A stretch of 64,000 bases of DNA, from the NCBI GenBank assembly GCA_022570795.1, contig JAKUDP010000012.1, positions 372,001-436,000 of the forward strand. The letters run 5' to 3'. This document shows, piece after piece, positions 41,301 through 49,697 of the stretch; within the stretch, counting starts at the first letter, position 1; the number at the start of each line of letters is the position of its first letter. Made by a program: the position numbers and the translations under genes. This stretch comes from Sphaerulina vaccinii. Its lineage: Eukaryota > Ascomycota > Dothideomycetes > Mycosphaerellales > Mycosphaerellaceae. Under the pieces are notes generated by a model. The model saw nothing but the letters and a program-made list of their open reading frames with translations, was not told the origin of the DNA and did not search any database.

Positions 41301-41942
41301 TTTCACAGACCAAAGGAAAAGCAACAGCAAGCTGATGCCAAGAAAGCTCGCTTCCACGATCCTGCAGGTGATCATCTGACTCTGCTCAATGTGTACAATG
41401 GATGGAAAGCTGCTGGAAAGAGTGATCCCTGGTGTTTCGAGAACTTCATCCAACCTCGTAACATCAAACGTGCGGAAGATGTGCGAAAGCAACTCATTCA
41501 GATCCTTGACCGACACAGGCTGAAGATTATCTCCTGCGGCCGCGACACGACTCGAGTCCGACAAGCTCTCTGCGCTGGCTTCTTCCGTAACTCCGCTCGC
41601 AAAGACCCAACGGAAGGCTACAAGACATTAGTAGAAGGCACTCCTGTCTATATGCATCCTGCTTCTGCATTGTTCGGCAAACACGCCGAGCATGTGATAT
41701 ACCACTCTCTTGTTGAGACTACGAGAGAGTACATGCATAATGTCACAGCTATCGAGCCGAAGTGGCTTGTGGAGGCCGCGCCGACATTCTTCAAGGTTGC
41801 AGGCAAAGATGGTGGTGGACTCAGTAAGAGGCAACGCGCGGAACGTATCCAACCACTTCACAACAAGTTCGCAGGTGAAGATGATTGGAGACTGTCTAGT
41901 CAGAGGAAACAGGGTAGAGGTGGTGGAGGCACTTGGGGATAG
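38385..41942 (+). CDS. prp22: Pre-mRNA splicing DEAH-box ATP-dependent RNA helicase Prp22 (DHX8)
   Basis: Spliceosomal helicase that releases mature mRNA after the second splicing step. Intronless, 1185 residues. The N-terminus (MDDLEQLEILSLVSRITSEI) is that of Prp22/DHX8. An Arg/Ser-rich stretch (about 140-205) precedes an S1 RNA-binding domain (about 213-290, GKVTGVKDFGAFVNLYG...VDGLVHVS). The helicase core has GDTGSGKTT at 542, DEAH at 639-642, SAT at about 670, and QRAGRAGRTGPG at about 840; winged-helix, ratchet and OB-fold segments follow (FLALGALD-type region, NSARKDPTEGYKTL). All motifs look intact. The protein ends in a short basic/Gly tail (KQGRGGGGTWG). The assignment is firm because only Prp22 orthologues combine S1 with this DEAH core. 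Confidence 0.97.
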   Translation: MDDLEQLEILSLVSRITSEINNHMGMSDKTISEYVMAEHAKCADSNAFREKLAEFDFPESLADSIDRLIRTMHPRYKSSSAVKENGSKSGKETHKFKGLAIADTEPVVDDFDDTFAALENLAGPPKTSTGNGRKRSVSPARYEDTKPAKRHRRSRSRSPRERDRKRNDEYLFEDEFGRTRAHRPDRDDRDSKRRSRRDSRDRGRRKEPELDDEPVLFKVYDGKVTGVKDFGAFVNLYGVKGKVDGLVHVSAMSDQKVNHPSDLVERNQEVKVKVMKVQDKRISLSMAEVDQETGEDLVPGRKVQTGATGANSMGLGGATDFGSLKSAVPVIETGAAGRRQRKRMTSPERWEIRQLIASGVIKASDYPDLDEDYNAAINGEQIEEEEDVDIEVREDEPPFLAGQTKQSLELSPIRVIKAPDGSMNRAAMQGDVLAKERRDMRQQEAQDKAKAEAAKTDLNQEWNDPMVAPGERRFASDLRQTKTSNGEIPEWKKLATGRGAETGNKTRANMSIDEQRKSLPAYKMRKQFLDAVRQYQLMIVVGDTGSGKTTQLTQYLAEDGLANHGMIGCTQPRRVAAMSVAERVANEVGCRLGEEVGYTIRFEDKTNEKTKIKYMTDGIMQREILLDPELSKYSVIMLDEAHERTIATDVLFGLLKKTLKKRPDMKLIVTSATLDAEKFSSYFNECPILTIPGRTFPVEIMYSREPESDYLDSALTTVMQIHLTEKPGDILLFLTGKEEIDTSCEILFERMKALGPSVPELLILPIYGALPTEIASKIFEPPPAGGRKVVIATNIAETSITIDGIYFVIDPGFVKQTAYDAKLGMDRLQVTPISQAQAKQRAGRAGRTGPGKCFRLYTESAFQSEMLPTTIPEIQRQNLSNTILMLKAMGINDLLGFDFMDPPPTNTMLTALEELYALGALDDEGLLTRLGRRMADFPMDPALGKALITSVDLGCSDEMLSIVALISAVQTVFHRPKEKQQQADAKKARFHDPAGDHLTLLNVYNGWKAAGKSDPWCFENFIQPRNIKRAEDVRKQLIQILDRHRLKIISCGRDTTRVRQALCAGFFRNSARKDPTEGYKTLVEGTPVYMHPASALFGKHAEHVIYHSLVETTREYMHNVTAIEPKWLVEAAPTFFKVAGKDGGGLSKRQRAERIQPLHNKFAGEDDWRLSSQRKQGRGGGGTWG

Positions 41943-42091
41943 ACTCGGAGGCAGAGCTTGTGAGCAGGAGAAGTAGTTGCGACAATACGATCGATTCTCT
42001 ACATCATCCCTCTGAACTGGATCGGAGCGGAACAAAATTCCATGCTAACACTGACGTAACGACGAGTGTAACCTCAGTAAGCATGCACGAC

Positions 42092-42097
42092 TATAAG
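42092..42097 (+). promoter_or_regulatory. TATA-like element of the HsbA-like gene
   Basis: CTATAAGA about 85 bases upstream of the ATG at 42180. Confidence 0.4.
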
Positions 42098-42179
42098 ACA
42101 TCGGGGCGCCCTCGCCGTAGACTCCTACAAGCCGTCAACCTTCACGATTTCCGAAGATACCCACAACCATCACTCAAAC

Positions 42180-42721
42180 ATGCTCCCATCACTCCTCCTT
42201 CTCCCAGTCCTGGCCTTGGCCTCAGCCTCACCTCTCACCAAGCGTGATGGTCCTTCCATCGTCCAAGCAATCGGCTACGTCGACTCCAACATCACGGCAG
42301 TGAACAACACTCTCAACACCTTCATTAAGCCAATGGACAGCATCACAGCCTTTACGATCCAGATCCAGACCTCAGAACTCACCAAATCCGTCGAGGACGC
42401 TGCTTCAGTCGCCAACATGTCAGCTCTTCCCTCTACTACGCCGAATCGTACAATGTTGCTTTGGCCGTATTGACTTTGCAGCCACACATAAATTCTCTAC
42501 TGGACATTGTCGTAGCGCACAAGCCACAATCCGATACTGCCTTGTTTGGTTTCTCTGCCTCTCTGCTTGTGAAGAAGGATCTCCAGGATGCGAAGATGGC
42601 GGCGGATGACTTTGGTGCTGCGTTGACGCCTAAGTTGAGTGGAGTGTACGGAACGGTTGCGCCGGTTATTGTCAAGCAGATTGATGATAAGTTTGATGAG
42701 GCTATTGCGAAGTTCTCGTAG
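42180..42721 (+). pseudogene. HsbA-like cell-wall/secreted protein gene with a frameshift
   Basis: The first frame (42180-about 42426) encodes a signal peptide (MLPSLLLLPVLALASASP), a KR processing site and a helical segment (IVQAIGYVDSNITAVNN...ELTKSVEDAASVANMS). The second frame, continuing to 42721, encodes SSLYYAESYNVALAVLT, INSLLDIVVAHKPQSDTALFG and a C-terminal helix typical of hydrophobic surface-binding protein A (HsbA) relatives. The two halves form one expected protein but lie in different phases: a single missing base near 42426 would explain it. No donor/acceptor pair with matching phase and normal length bridges the frames. It may be a pseudogene, a strain allele or an assembly error. 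HsbA proteins recruit hydrolases to hydrophobic surfaces. Confidence 0.6.
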
Positions 42722-42976
42722 GCTTGGGCTTAAGTTAGTGAAGTTGATCAGAGGCATGGGATACAGATCTCGCTTTGCTCGAGAAGTTGTAGACAGAAGC
42801 GAAAGAATAAGAAGAAGTTAAAAAACGTCGTTTGAATTCCTGATTGTGGCTGATGTCTCTGCTTGTGTCCGATACCATGGTGGTAAGTTCCGCCTGTATC
42901 TTTGACATGCGCGCCTACAATACCCTTGACATACTCCTTCCCCAAGCTCCAGACATCGACGCTGTTCACATTCGGC

Positions 42977-44011
42977 TCAGTAGATGTACAGCTCCTCCAT
43001 CACAGCTGCTCGCTGAAGCCCACTCAAAGTCCTTCCATATAGAACGACTGCCTCGAGCATGTCATATGTCCGTTGGCTCTTTACACAGTATGCGAATTCC
43101 GGTCCGACAGGCGTCAACTTCAATTTGAGCATCTCTCCCAACTTCTTCGTCTTACACAAGCCATCGATCCCAGCCCACCAGTCACTCCACGATGCGTTCG
43201 CATCGATATCTCGGTCGTGTGGAGCATACTGCAGCGGCGTAAGAACGAATTCTGCCAGTGGCAAACGTGAAGGCTCGGCTGGTACACTCGTGATTCCAAC
43301 GGCTTGATCTGCGATATCCCCAAACCACCGAGCACAGGTGCTCGGATTGACACCTAGTTTTTGGAGTTCTGGAAAGGTCGCCAAGTTCCAAGTACTGAAC
43401 TCCTCACTAAACTCGACGCGCTGTGCGAAGTGTCGAATACTTTCGACGTTCAAGAATGAACCGAAATCGGTGAATTCTCGTTGGTGTTTCGTGATGTGAG
43501 CGAAAATCATAGCTCGCGTGATGATCGCTAGTAATTTGATGATTGCAATGTATTCCTCCTTATGGGTCTCGTACTTCGCTCGTATGTCTGGACAGTTGAT
43601 TGCCCAGCGCTGTGCGGCGAACACTGCAGTGAAGAGTGTATGGGTTCGAACATCTCGGACACCACGGCGTGCCAGTACTCGCAACAAATACTCGTACAGA
43701 CTTGTATTATGTCCATGGATACTGTGTATCGAATTGCAATCTGCTCGAAGTGCTGCAACTGAGACTTTTAGGCCGGGCACTATCAGGAGACTTCTGTTGT
43801 TCTTGTTGTCGATCAGGCCTTGACAGTGCTTGCAGACTCGACGCATACGCTGTAGTTCCTTCGCCAGTAGTCTGGAGAAGATCAAGAAAATGATCTCCAG
43901 CGGCAGGTCGAGAATTATTTTCTTGATGCTATGGCCAGGTGTTGAGGGCCCAGAATCGCGTGTGAGGAGCCCGAGTGGTTTCGTGTATGATTGAGGTGAC
44001 AGATTGGCCAT
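42977..44011 (-). CDS. F-box protein (344 aa)
   Basis: Intronless frame. An N-terminal F-box-like segment (ILDLPLEIIFLIFSRLLAKELQRMRRVCKHCQGLID, residues about 32-68) would contact Skp1 in an SCF ubiquitin ligase. The remaining 280 residues are a helical region without LRR or WD repeats and should recognise an unknown target. A decayed copy lies immediately upstream on the same strand (44474-45250). Such F-box families are expanded and variable in filamentous fungi. Function beyond F-box is not inferable. Confidence 0.75.
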   Translation of the reverse strand: MANLSPQSYTKPLGLLTRDSGPSTPGHSIKKIILDLPLEIIFLIFSRLLAKELQRMRRVCKHCQGLIDNKNNRSLLIVPGLKVSVAALRADCNSIHSIHGHNTSLYEYLLRVLARRGVRDVRTHTLFTAVFAAQRWAINCPDIRAKYETHKEEYIAIIKLLAIITRAMIFAHITKHQREFTDFGSFLNVESIRHFAQRVEFSEEFSTWNLATFPELQKLGVNPSTCARWFGDIADQAVGITSVPAEPSRLPLAEFVLTPLQYAPHDRDIDANASWSDWWAGIDGLCKTKKLGEMLKLKLTPVGPEFAYCVKSQRTYDMLEAVVLYGRTLSGLQRAAVMEELYIY

Positions 44012-44473
44012 TATGAGTTCTTTGCTAAATTCCAGGCAAGTCTATCAAGATCAGCCCAAGTGAAGCGTGGATATACTGTGAAAGATATATATCTTTCTAC
44101 AGTCGATGCTGCTACCGCCGAAAAGACGAGTGGACTCGCCCTTCCTTGGCAGGCCACGAACTTGAGTTTGCCAAGCCTTTCATGTGCAACCACACGAAGA
44201 GATGAATCGCCTCTAGGACAAATCTGTCCTGCCCTCGCGTTACATCTCAGCACTGACGACGGCATTCTGATATTGTCTGTACGACTCTGTACAGGTGTGG
44301 ATTCTCCGATACGCTGCTCGCTGCAGAGCGCTCAGAGTTCCTTCACATTATACAGCCGTCTCGATCCGACTTCTTGTCCTTTGGCCCCCAAGGAGATCCT
44401 ACTCAAGTGTCGCGCGGTGCTGATTGCTTCGGGACAGCTAGCTCCGCTGGTCAATAACTTTCCAGGGACAATT
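44012..44473. other. Intergenic region between the F-box gene and its decayed copy
   Basis: About 460 bases holding the F-box gene promoter. Frames on both strands are unsupported. ATATATAT occurs near 44086-44092, about 80 bases upstream of the F-box ATG, and could be its TATA box. Confidence 0.4.
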
Positions 44474-45250
44474 TAGTACAGATACAACTCCTCCATCACC
44501 GCTGTTCGCTCAAGCTCACTCAGGTCATCTTGAGAACCTCACCGAGCTTTTGCGAAGTACACAAGCCCTCGACCCCGTGTGTGAACCCAGTTTGAGGATA
44601 ATATGCCAAGGGATCCAGATCGTGTGCACAATAATGGAGTCTTATAAGAACGAATTGGGCTGAAGGAAAGTGACGTGAAGGACAGGCAGTCACACTTCTC
44701 CCTCCCACTTTGAGTTGTGGATCAGCAATGATCTCGCTCTTTTCAACCGTTTGCGCGAAGTCTCAAATGCCTTTGATTCTGCGGGACGGAACAAACTCCG
44801 CACGATGTTGGTTGGCGTGAGCAAGGATTGAGGCTCTTGCGATCATCATTAATGATCTGATGGTGGCGTATGCTTCATGATGGAGTGTATCCTGCTGCGC
44901 TTCCGGCTTCGATAAGTTCGCGTTCGGGCCATCCCGGACATCGCGACGTGCCTCCGGAATGCATCATCGAAGAGGTTTGTGGTCCGGACATTGACCTAGC
45001 GGATCAAGTCACGGTCGGCCTAGAATGCCAGAGTCGAGCGCGCCAGTCCGGACAGACTTCTGTTCTCTCTTTCGTCGATAAGGTTCTGGCAATGCTTGCA
45101 GGACTGACGCATACATTAGTTCTCCTTCGCCGAAAGGTTCGAGAGGATCTGGAGAGAGATTTCATCGGAATATCAAGAATGGCTTCCATAATTCCCAGAG
45201 CTTTGTACCGTAAAAACTGGCATTCAAGGCACGTATCTAGGACGTGTTTT
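44474..45250 (-). pseudogene. Decayed paralogue of the adjacent F-box gene
   Basis: In minus-strand order, pieces in shifting frames match the intact neighbour: EISLQILSNLSAKE and CKHCQNLIDERENRSL (F-box segment), AYATIRSLMMIARASILAHA with NQHRAEF, DFAQTVEKSE, FPSAQFVLIRLHYCAHDLD, GVEGLCTSQKLGEVLKM, and finally TAVMEELYLY with a stop at the equivalent C-terminus. Stop codons and frame changes separate them, the middle is shortened and the start is lost. The pattern fits an old tandem duplication whose upstream copy died. Confidence 0.8.
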
Positions 45251-46039
45251 TGACTACGCCGCCGTCGAAGGGTAGCCTCTTATTAGCAAGCTTGTCTTAT
45301 CGTACAGCCTATTCTGCTATAAGGTGCACCTTGGTATAAGACACGGATTTCTTCTTCTAGCCCGACGATTTCGAGCTAAAGACAGCCGAGAACGCACTTT
45401 TCGCTCGATCCGGAGCACGATATCCAGGTGTAACTTATACGTGTAGTCAACCGGCAGGCGAACTAAGGGGGCCTCTCGTTGTTGGTAGGGGCATCTTCTA
45501 TGGGCGCTGTATCCTATATGCCGAATTTTACGGTGTCCCGAAAGGTGGTGATGAGCACAGTCGTTGGTGTGGGGGCAGCAAGGACGTTTCTCCGGGTCGG
45601 TATGCGTGATGTTGTTGGTATCGAACAGTAGAAATGCCTCTGTTGCTGGGAGCGAAGTCGCGAAACAGATGCTGTAGAGTTTTAGCTCCCGCACTCCCGC
45701 GATGTGCCAAGATGAAGCACTTGTTTCTGCTCGCACTTCGTCTTTCTTACTATCTTTACACTCACACGATAATGCCGCAAGCAATGCTTCATTCACTGCC
45801 AGGAACGAGGGAAATCCTATCGGGAGACCACATCGACGTACTTTATCCAAGTTCTGAGCCTAACATGTGGGTATACCAGGAGGCCGAAGTCATCGGCTCT
45901 TTGGAAGTCCCGGGTAGGATGTTGAGCAATGGCATATAACATGCTATTGTTGTTGCTCTATCGATACAGCAGAGACCATTACTCTTTTCTTTCTCTTCTC
46001 TTCTCTTCCCTAACAGTGCAGACTTCTTCTAAACTCAAG
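45251..46039. other. Intergenic region upstream of the AYR1-like gene
   Basis: About 790 bases. A 177-codon minus-strand frame (45317-45850) is rich in Arg, Cys and His and shows no domain, so it was not called. A pyrimidine tract lies just before the downstream gene. Confidence 0.4.
45978..46016 (+). promoter_or_regulatory. CT-rich core promoter tract of the AYR1-like gene
   Basis: A run of TTTCTTTCTCTTCTCTTCTC-type sequence ends about 25 bases upstream of the ATG at 46040. Such tracts mark transcription start regions in filamentous fungi. Confidence 0.4.
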
Positions 46040-46987
46040 ATGGCCTTCACCCGACGCTCGATCCTCATTACAGGCTGCTCGCAGGGAGGAATAGGTGCCG
46101 CAGTCGCACTCGAATTCCAAAAGCACGACTACCACGTTTTTGCCTCAGCACGGAACACTACGAAGATTCCGACGGACTTGAGCTCTCTACCAAACGTTAC
46201 TATAGTCGCCTTGGACGTCACCTCAAGCTCATCCATCGCCAAGGCAGTCCAGACTGTATCCAAGATCACACATGGCAAGCTCGATATCCTGTTCAACAAT
46301 GCCGGTGTGTCCCTCACGTGTCCCGCGCTTGATACGACTATCGAAGACGCCCGGATGCAGCTCGAATTGCATGTACTTGCACCTCTGGCAGTAATTCAGG
46401 CGTTCTTCCCTCTCCTCATCAAAGGCAGCAACGCCGCTATCATGAACAACTCTTCCATTGCTGGAGAAACCAATCTTCCGTTCCAAGGGGCATACGGAGC
46501 ATCAAAAGCAGCAATTGCAAATCTCGGAGAGACAATGAGACTAGAGCTTGAGCCTTTGGGCGTTAGAGTCATTACAGTCGTCACTGGAATCATAGAAACA
46601 AACTTGCACGAGAATGAAAGGTTGACCGAGCTGCCTTCCACTTCTTACTACGCGCCTTTGAGTCAGTGGTTGAAAGAAAGGAAAGCTGGCACAAATAGAC
46701 CTCCTGGAATGAACGTTGCAGACTATGCCAGATTGCTGGTCAGTAAGGTCGAAGGCAAAAGCAATGGTAAGGTATTCGTAGGACCACTTACGCCGCTGTT
46801 TGTGTGGCTGAAATGGTGGATGCCGACTTGGATCTGGGTGAGTGAAACCATGAATACTGTGTGCTGAAGCTCACGCTGACCGATTGATTGATAGGATGGC
46901 TTCATGCTCAAGGCTGGGCCTGAGAAGCAGAACGAACTAATCAAGGAAGAGTATGCCAAGAAGCAAGCCAGCAAGATCTCAGACTAG
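46040..46987 (+). CDS. AYR1: NADPH-dependent 1-acyldihydroxyacetone phosphate reductase-like SDR
   Basis: Short-chain dehydrogenase that in yeast reduces 1-acyl-dihydroxyacetone phosphate to lysophosphatidate on lipid droplets and ER. Two exons, 46040-46837 and 46895-46987, joined across a 57-base intron as PTWIW-DGFMLKAG; 296 residues. Features: the cofactor motif TGCSQGGIG, NNAG, the catalytic Ser (NNSSIAG) and YGASK, then VVTGIIETN. The C-terminal hydrophobic stretch (LTPLFVWLKWWMPTWIW) fits membrane or droplet association. The ATG at 46040 was chosen because the family begins near MAFTRRSILITGCS; an in-frame ATG at 45929 would add a Leu-rich segment and is less likely. Confidence 0.88.
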
Positions 46988-47161
46988 TTCATGGCTGTGA
47001 ACACCGAAGTTGAACTGTCAACCATCAAGACAACGACGACTTCCACGTTCTAGGTGAAACCAGTCCTGATCGTCTCGCGTCCACTTCAGACCACGCCTCA
47101 ACTCCAACATCAATATCCCATAATCCTTCTCAACAAACAATCAACATCACACTCCTCTACC

Positions 47162-47845
47162 TCAACTCTTATACCCATCACAAAAGACCTCCTCCCCCCC
47201 TTCCACAGGACTGCACCATTTCCCAACAGCGAAAGCGACCGGCGGTTGCGATAGAAGCATCCTCGTACTACGACAAGACTCGAATTGTCTTGTAGAAGCC
47301 ATTACAACAAGTCCGAAGGATCTTGTTTCACCGGGTGGAGGATCACACGTGCTGCATGAGAGAATTTGCCATCCGTAAGACTTTAAGATATGATGGAGAT
47401 AGGGGTTCAATATAGGAACTTCGTTTTGCGTTTGTGCAGTCTGATGCATTGGTTTGCGCCATATTTTTCGCTGCAGGGCGGAGCTGAAAGCTATCAGATC
47501 CCTCGAGAAGTGGCACAGTTGTTCCATGCGGACGATTTCGGACATCGGGAATTGTAAGAGGACTTGTTCCAGTAATTCGGCTGTATAGAAGAATTGGTTT
47601 GCGGCTTGTGATGTGCGCGCTATGGTTGGTAGTATGTCGGTCATGGCGACGATGATGTCTGGGCTTGGAAAAGCCATTGAAGAGTATAGCTCCGATGGCG
47701 AGACTGCATCGAACAGTTGTCCACTTCCAAAGTACCTGATTACTTCTCTCGGTACCATGGTTGTGAAGGACTGGGTAACTTCTCCTGTACCATACATATG
47801 ACCTGCTTCCATAGGCAGCGAATGTGAGCCTCCACCTCTGTCCAA
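47162..47845 (-). CDS. F-box-like protein
   Basis: Frame of 227 residues. The core TAELLEQVLLQFPMSEIVRMEQLCHFSRDLI with FSSALQRKIWRKP is the F-box-like signature of a large fungal family (ELLExILLxLP...RxFRDxI...LQR). The following NPYLHHILKSYGW is also typical. Family members usually begin a few residues before this core, so the true start may be ATG 47644 (MTDILPTIARTSQAANQFF) rather than 47845. Its presumed role is Skp1 binding in an SCF ligase. It lies only 34 bases from the end of the next minus-strand gene. Confidence 0.65.
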   Translation of the reverse strand: MDRGGGSHSLPMEAGHMYGTGEVTQSFTTMVPREVIRYFGSGQLFDAVSPSELYSSMAFPSPDIIVAMTDILPTIARTSQAANQFFYTAELLEQVLLQFPMSEIVRMEQLCHFSRDLIAFSSALQRKIWRKPMHQTAQTQNEVPILNPYLHHILKSYGWQILSCSTCDPPPGETRSFGLVVMASTRQFESCRSTRMLLSQPPVAFAVGKWCSPVEGGEEVFCDGYKS

Positions 47846-47879
47846 GCCCGAGACCTCCCACTAGTCCTCCTCCTCGTTC

Positions 47880-48796
47880 TCAAAGGTTGACTTCCTCCTC
47901 ACTCTCATCTTCCTCGTCCACCTGGACTCTCTTGCCCATGCGCTCATTCACCACCTTGAGACGCTCTTCAGTCTCTGCTAATGTCTTCGCCGTGGCTGCC
48001 AACACTTCTTCCAAGTACCTCTTCTCATCTAAGTCTCGCTCGTCCTGTTCCACCTGCTCCTCCCTACGGCGAACATCGACAGCAGGGTCAATCCAGCTTT
48101 GACGCAACAGCATATCTATAGCCGCAGCCTTCTTAGCCTTATCCTCCTCTGGCACCTCTGAAGGAGTACCGACATACTCACGACCGACCATGCCACCGAA
48201 AAGGTTTCTCCCTGGGTAGGATTCAGCGCCATCGAAGAACAGCTTACCGAAATTCTCTGGTCTGGCGTCAAAACCGCGATTCTTCAGGTTTGCTAGACCG
48301 TGTCTGAAATAAAGGTATCGACCTCGTGGACGTTGATCATTCTGAAAAGCGACAAGTTTGCCGTGTCGCGAAGCAAGAGTGAGTGGTGGCTCGTCTAGAT
48401 CGGCGAAGTCTTTGATCATGATGCCGTTCTCGCCCTCAGATTGGAAAATATTGATCCGCCAAGCGCGAGGCATGCTCTTCAGCCACACATCTACTTGGGC
48501 CTGATCCGTGTCGTCGTTGATATCTGGCACAAGAGAGAAGTAGTGCTTATCGAATGCAGCCTTAGCATCGCGACTCATGACAAGAGTATTGTTCACTCTG
48601 TACATCTCCTTGGCTGCTTCGGTACCAAAATGGGAGCTTTGCCGTACTCGCAAGGGAAGATTTGAGCCACCTTTATTGAATCTTCGCCTCGGAACCATTT
48701 GTCCAAGATGGGACAGTGAAACCAGTCCTTGTTGTTAGGATGTTGAGCTGCGTACTTCGAGATGGCTGCTTTTCGTAATTTGCGATTTTTGTCCAT
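47880..48796 (-). pseudogene. HNH-endonuclease-like fungal protein, frame interrupted
   Basis: The 5' frame from ATG 48796 encodes MDKNRKLRKAAISKY, FHCPILDKWFRGED and IKVAQIFPCEYGK, the front half of the fungal HNH family (usually CPI...AAHIxPxxHG). The rest (FGTEAAKEMYRVNNTLVMSR, AFDKHYFSLVPDI, then an acidic coiled-coil tail) lies in another phase: the frames change near 48630-48640 in a run CATTTTGG, where one extra T would restore it. The metal-site His of AAH is Gln here (VAQI), and family residues at the junction are missing, so nuclease activity is doubtful. No intron can bridge the step. A downstream ATG at 48698 gives a shorter 272-residue frame that a gene caller would report. Confidence 0.55.
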
Positions 48797-49697
48797 TCTT
48801 GCAGCTGACTTCTGACAACGTATCTCCGAAGGCAAGGTAACTGTCAGACTTCGATGCGAAGTCGATGTGTGGGCGTAGTATCCGCAGATAAACGGAGAAG
48901 AAGAGGTGCATAAATGTATCGAGGAGATCCGTGAGTGTTTTGATGGTTGATGTCGATAAGTCTGGAAAGAATCAGCTTGAGTCACGATTGTCCTCATATA
49001 TGCCTACCACGTGAAGAAAGTCAAAGTGGAAGCTACCAGTTATTCGCGCTCAATACCTGCTAACTGCATGTCTTTCGAGTGTCAACTGCGCCACAATCAT
49101 CTTTATTGCACCTGCCGTGCTCTTCGAAGATGTAGTAACTCTTCATTGCCAGTTCCGGGTAATTATCTGCTCGGGCTTGATCTCCTTGCCAGCGAGCTTC
49201 GAGGACACCAGGACTTATAAGTCCGTGGCTTGACATTGGGGTCCAGTCTGATGATTCAGGACGACAGAAAGCACACACCTCCGATCACAGCGCAGATTGC
49301 GGCTGGTGCGATATGGAATGCATTGAGGTGTAGTTATCAGACACTCGACCTCTTTCCTTCGCAGCATGTAGGAAAGTTTCTCTGAAATCTGATCAGAAAT
49401 TTCTGTGGTCGGTCTGGAAGGACAGGAGCCTAGCCATCGTCTCGTAGGGGGAGAGACCAGTGCATTCCGTACAGCCACGCAGCCATGTTTCTGGCTGAAG
49501 ATTCGTCGGAATTTTGTCAATATTGAAATCCGTCTCTGAAACCTAGTTTTAACGTTCTCCGCGGTCTGTCTTGGACGCAGCTTAGTCGATATACTCTGGG
49601 TGGAGATATGATGCTGTTTGGCATCTATCTCTGATTACAGTAATTCTTCATTTATTCATGCAGTCATACTTCTCATTGCCATGGCCAGCGCTTTTTC
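48797..49697. other. Intergenic region, no supported gene
   Basis: About 900 bases between two minus-strand genes. Frames of up to about 100 codons occur, none with a family signal. No repeat or RNA gene was seen. Confidence 0.4.

Noticed and set aside
45317..45850. 177-codon minus-strand frame rich in Arg, Cys and His
   Set aside because: No domain, odd composition, no good start context; probably chance.
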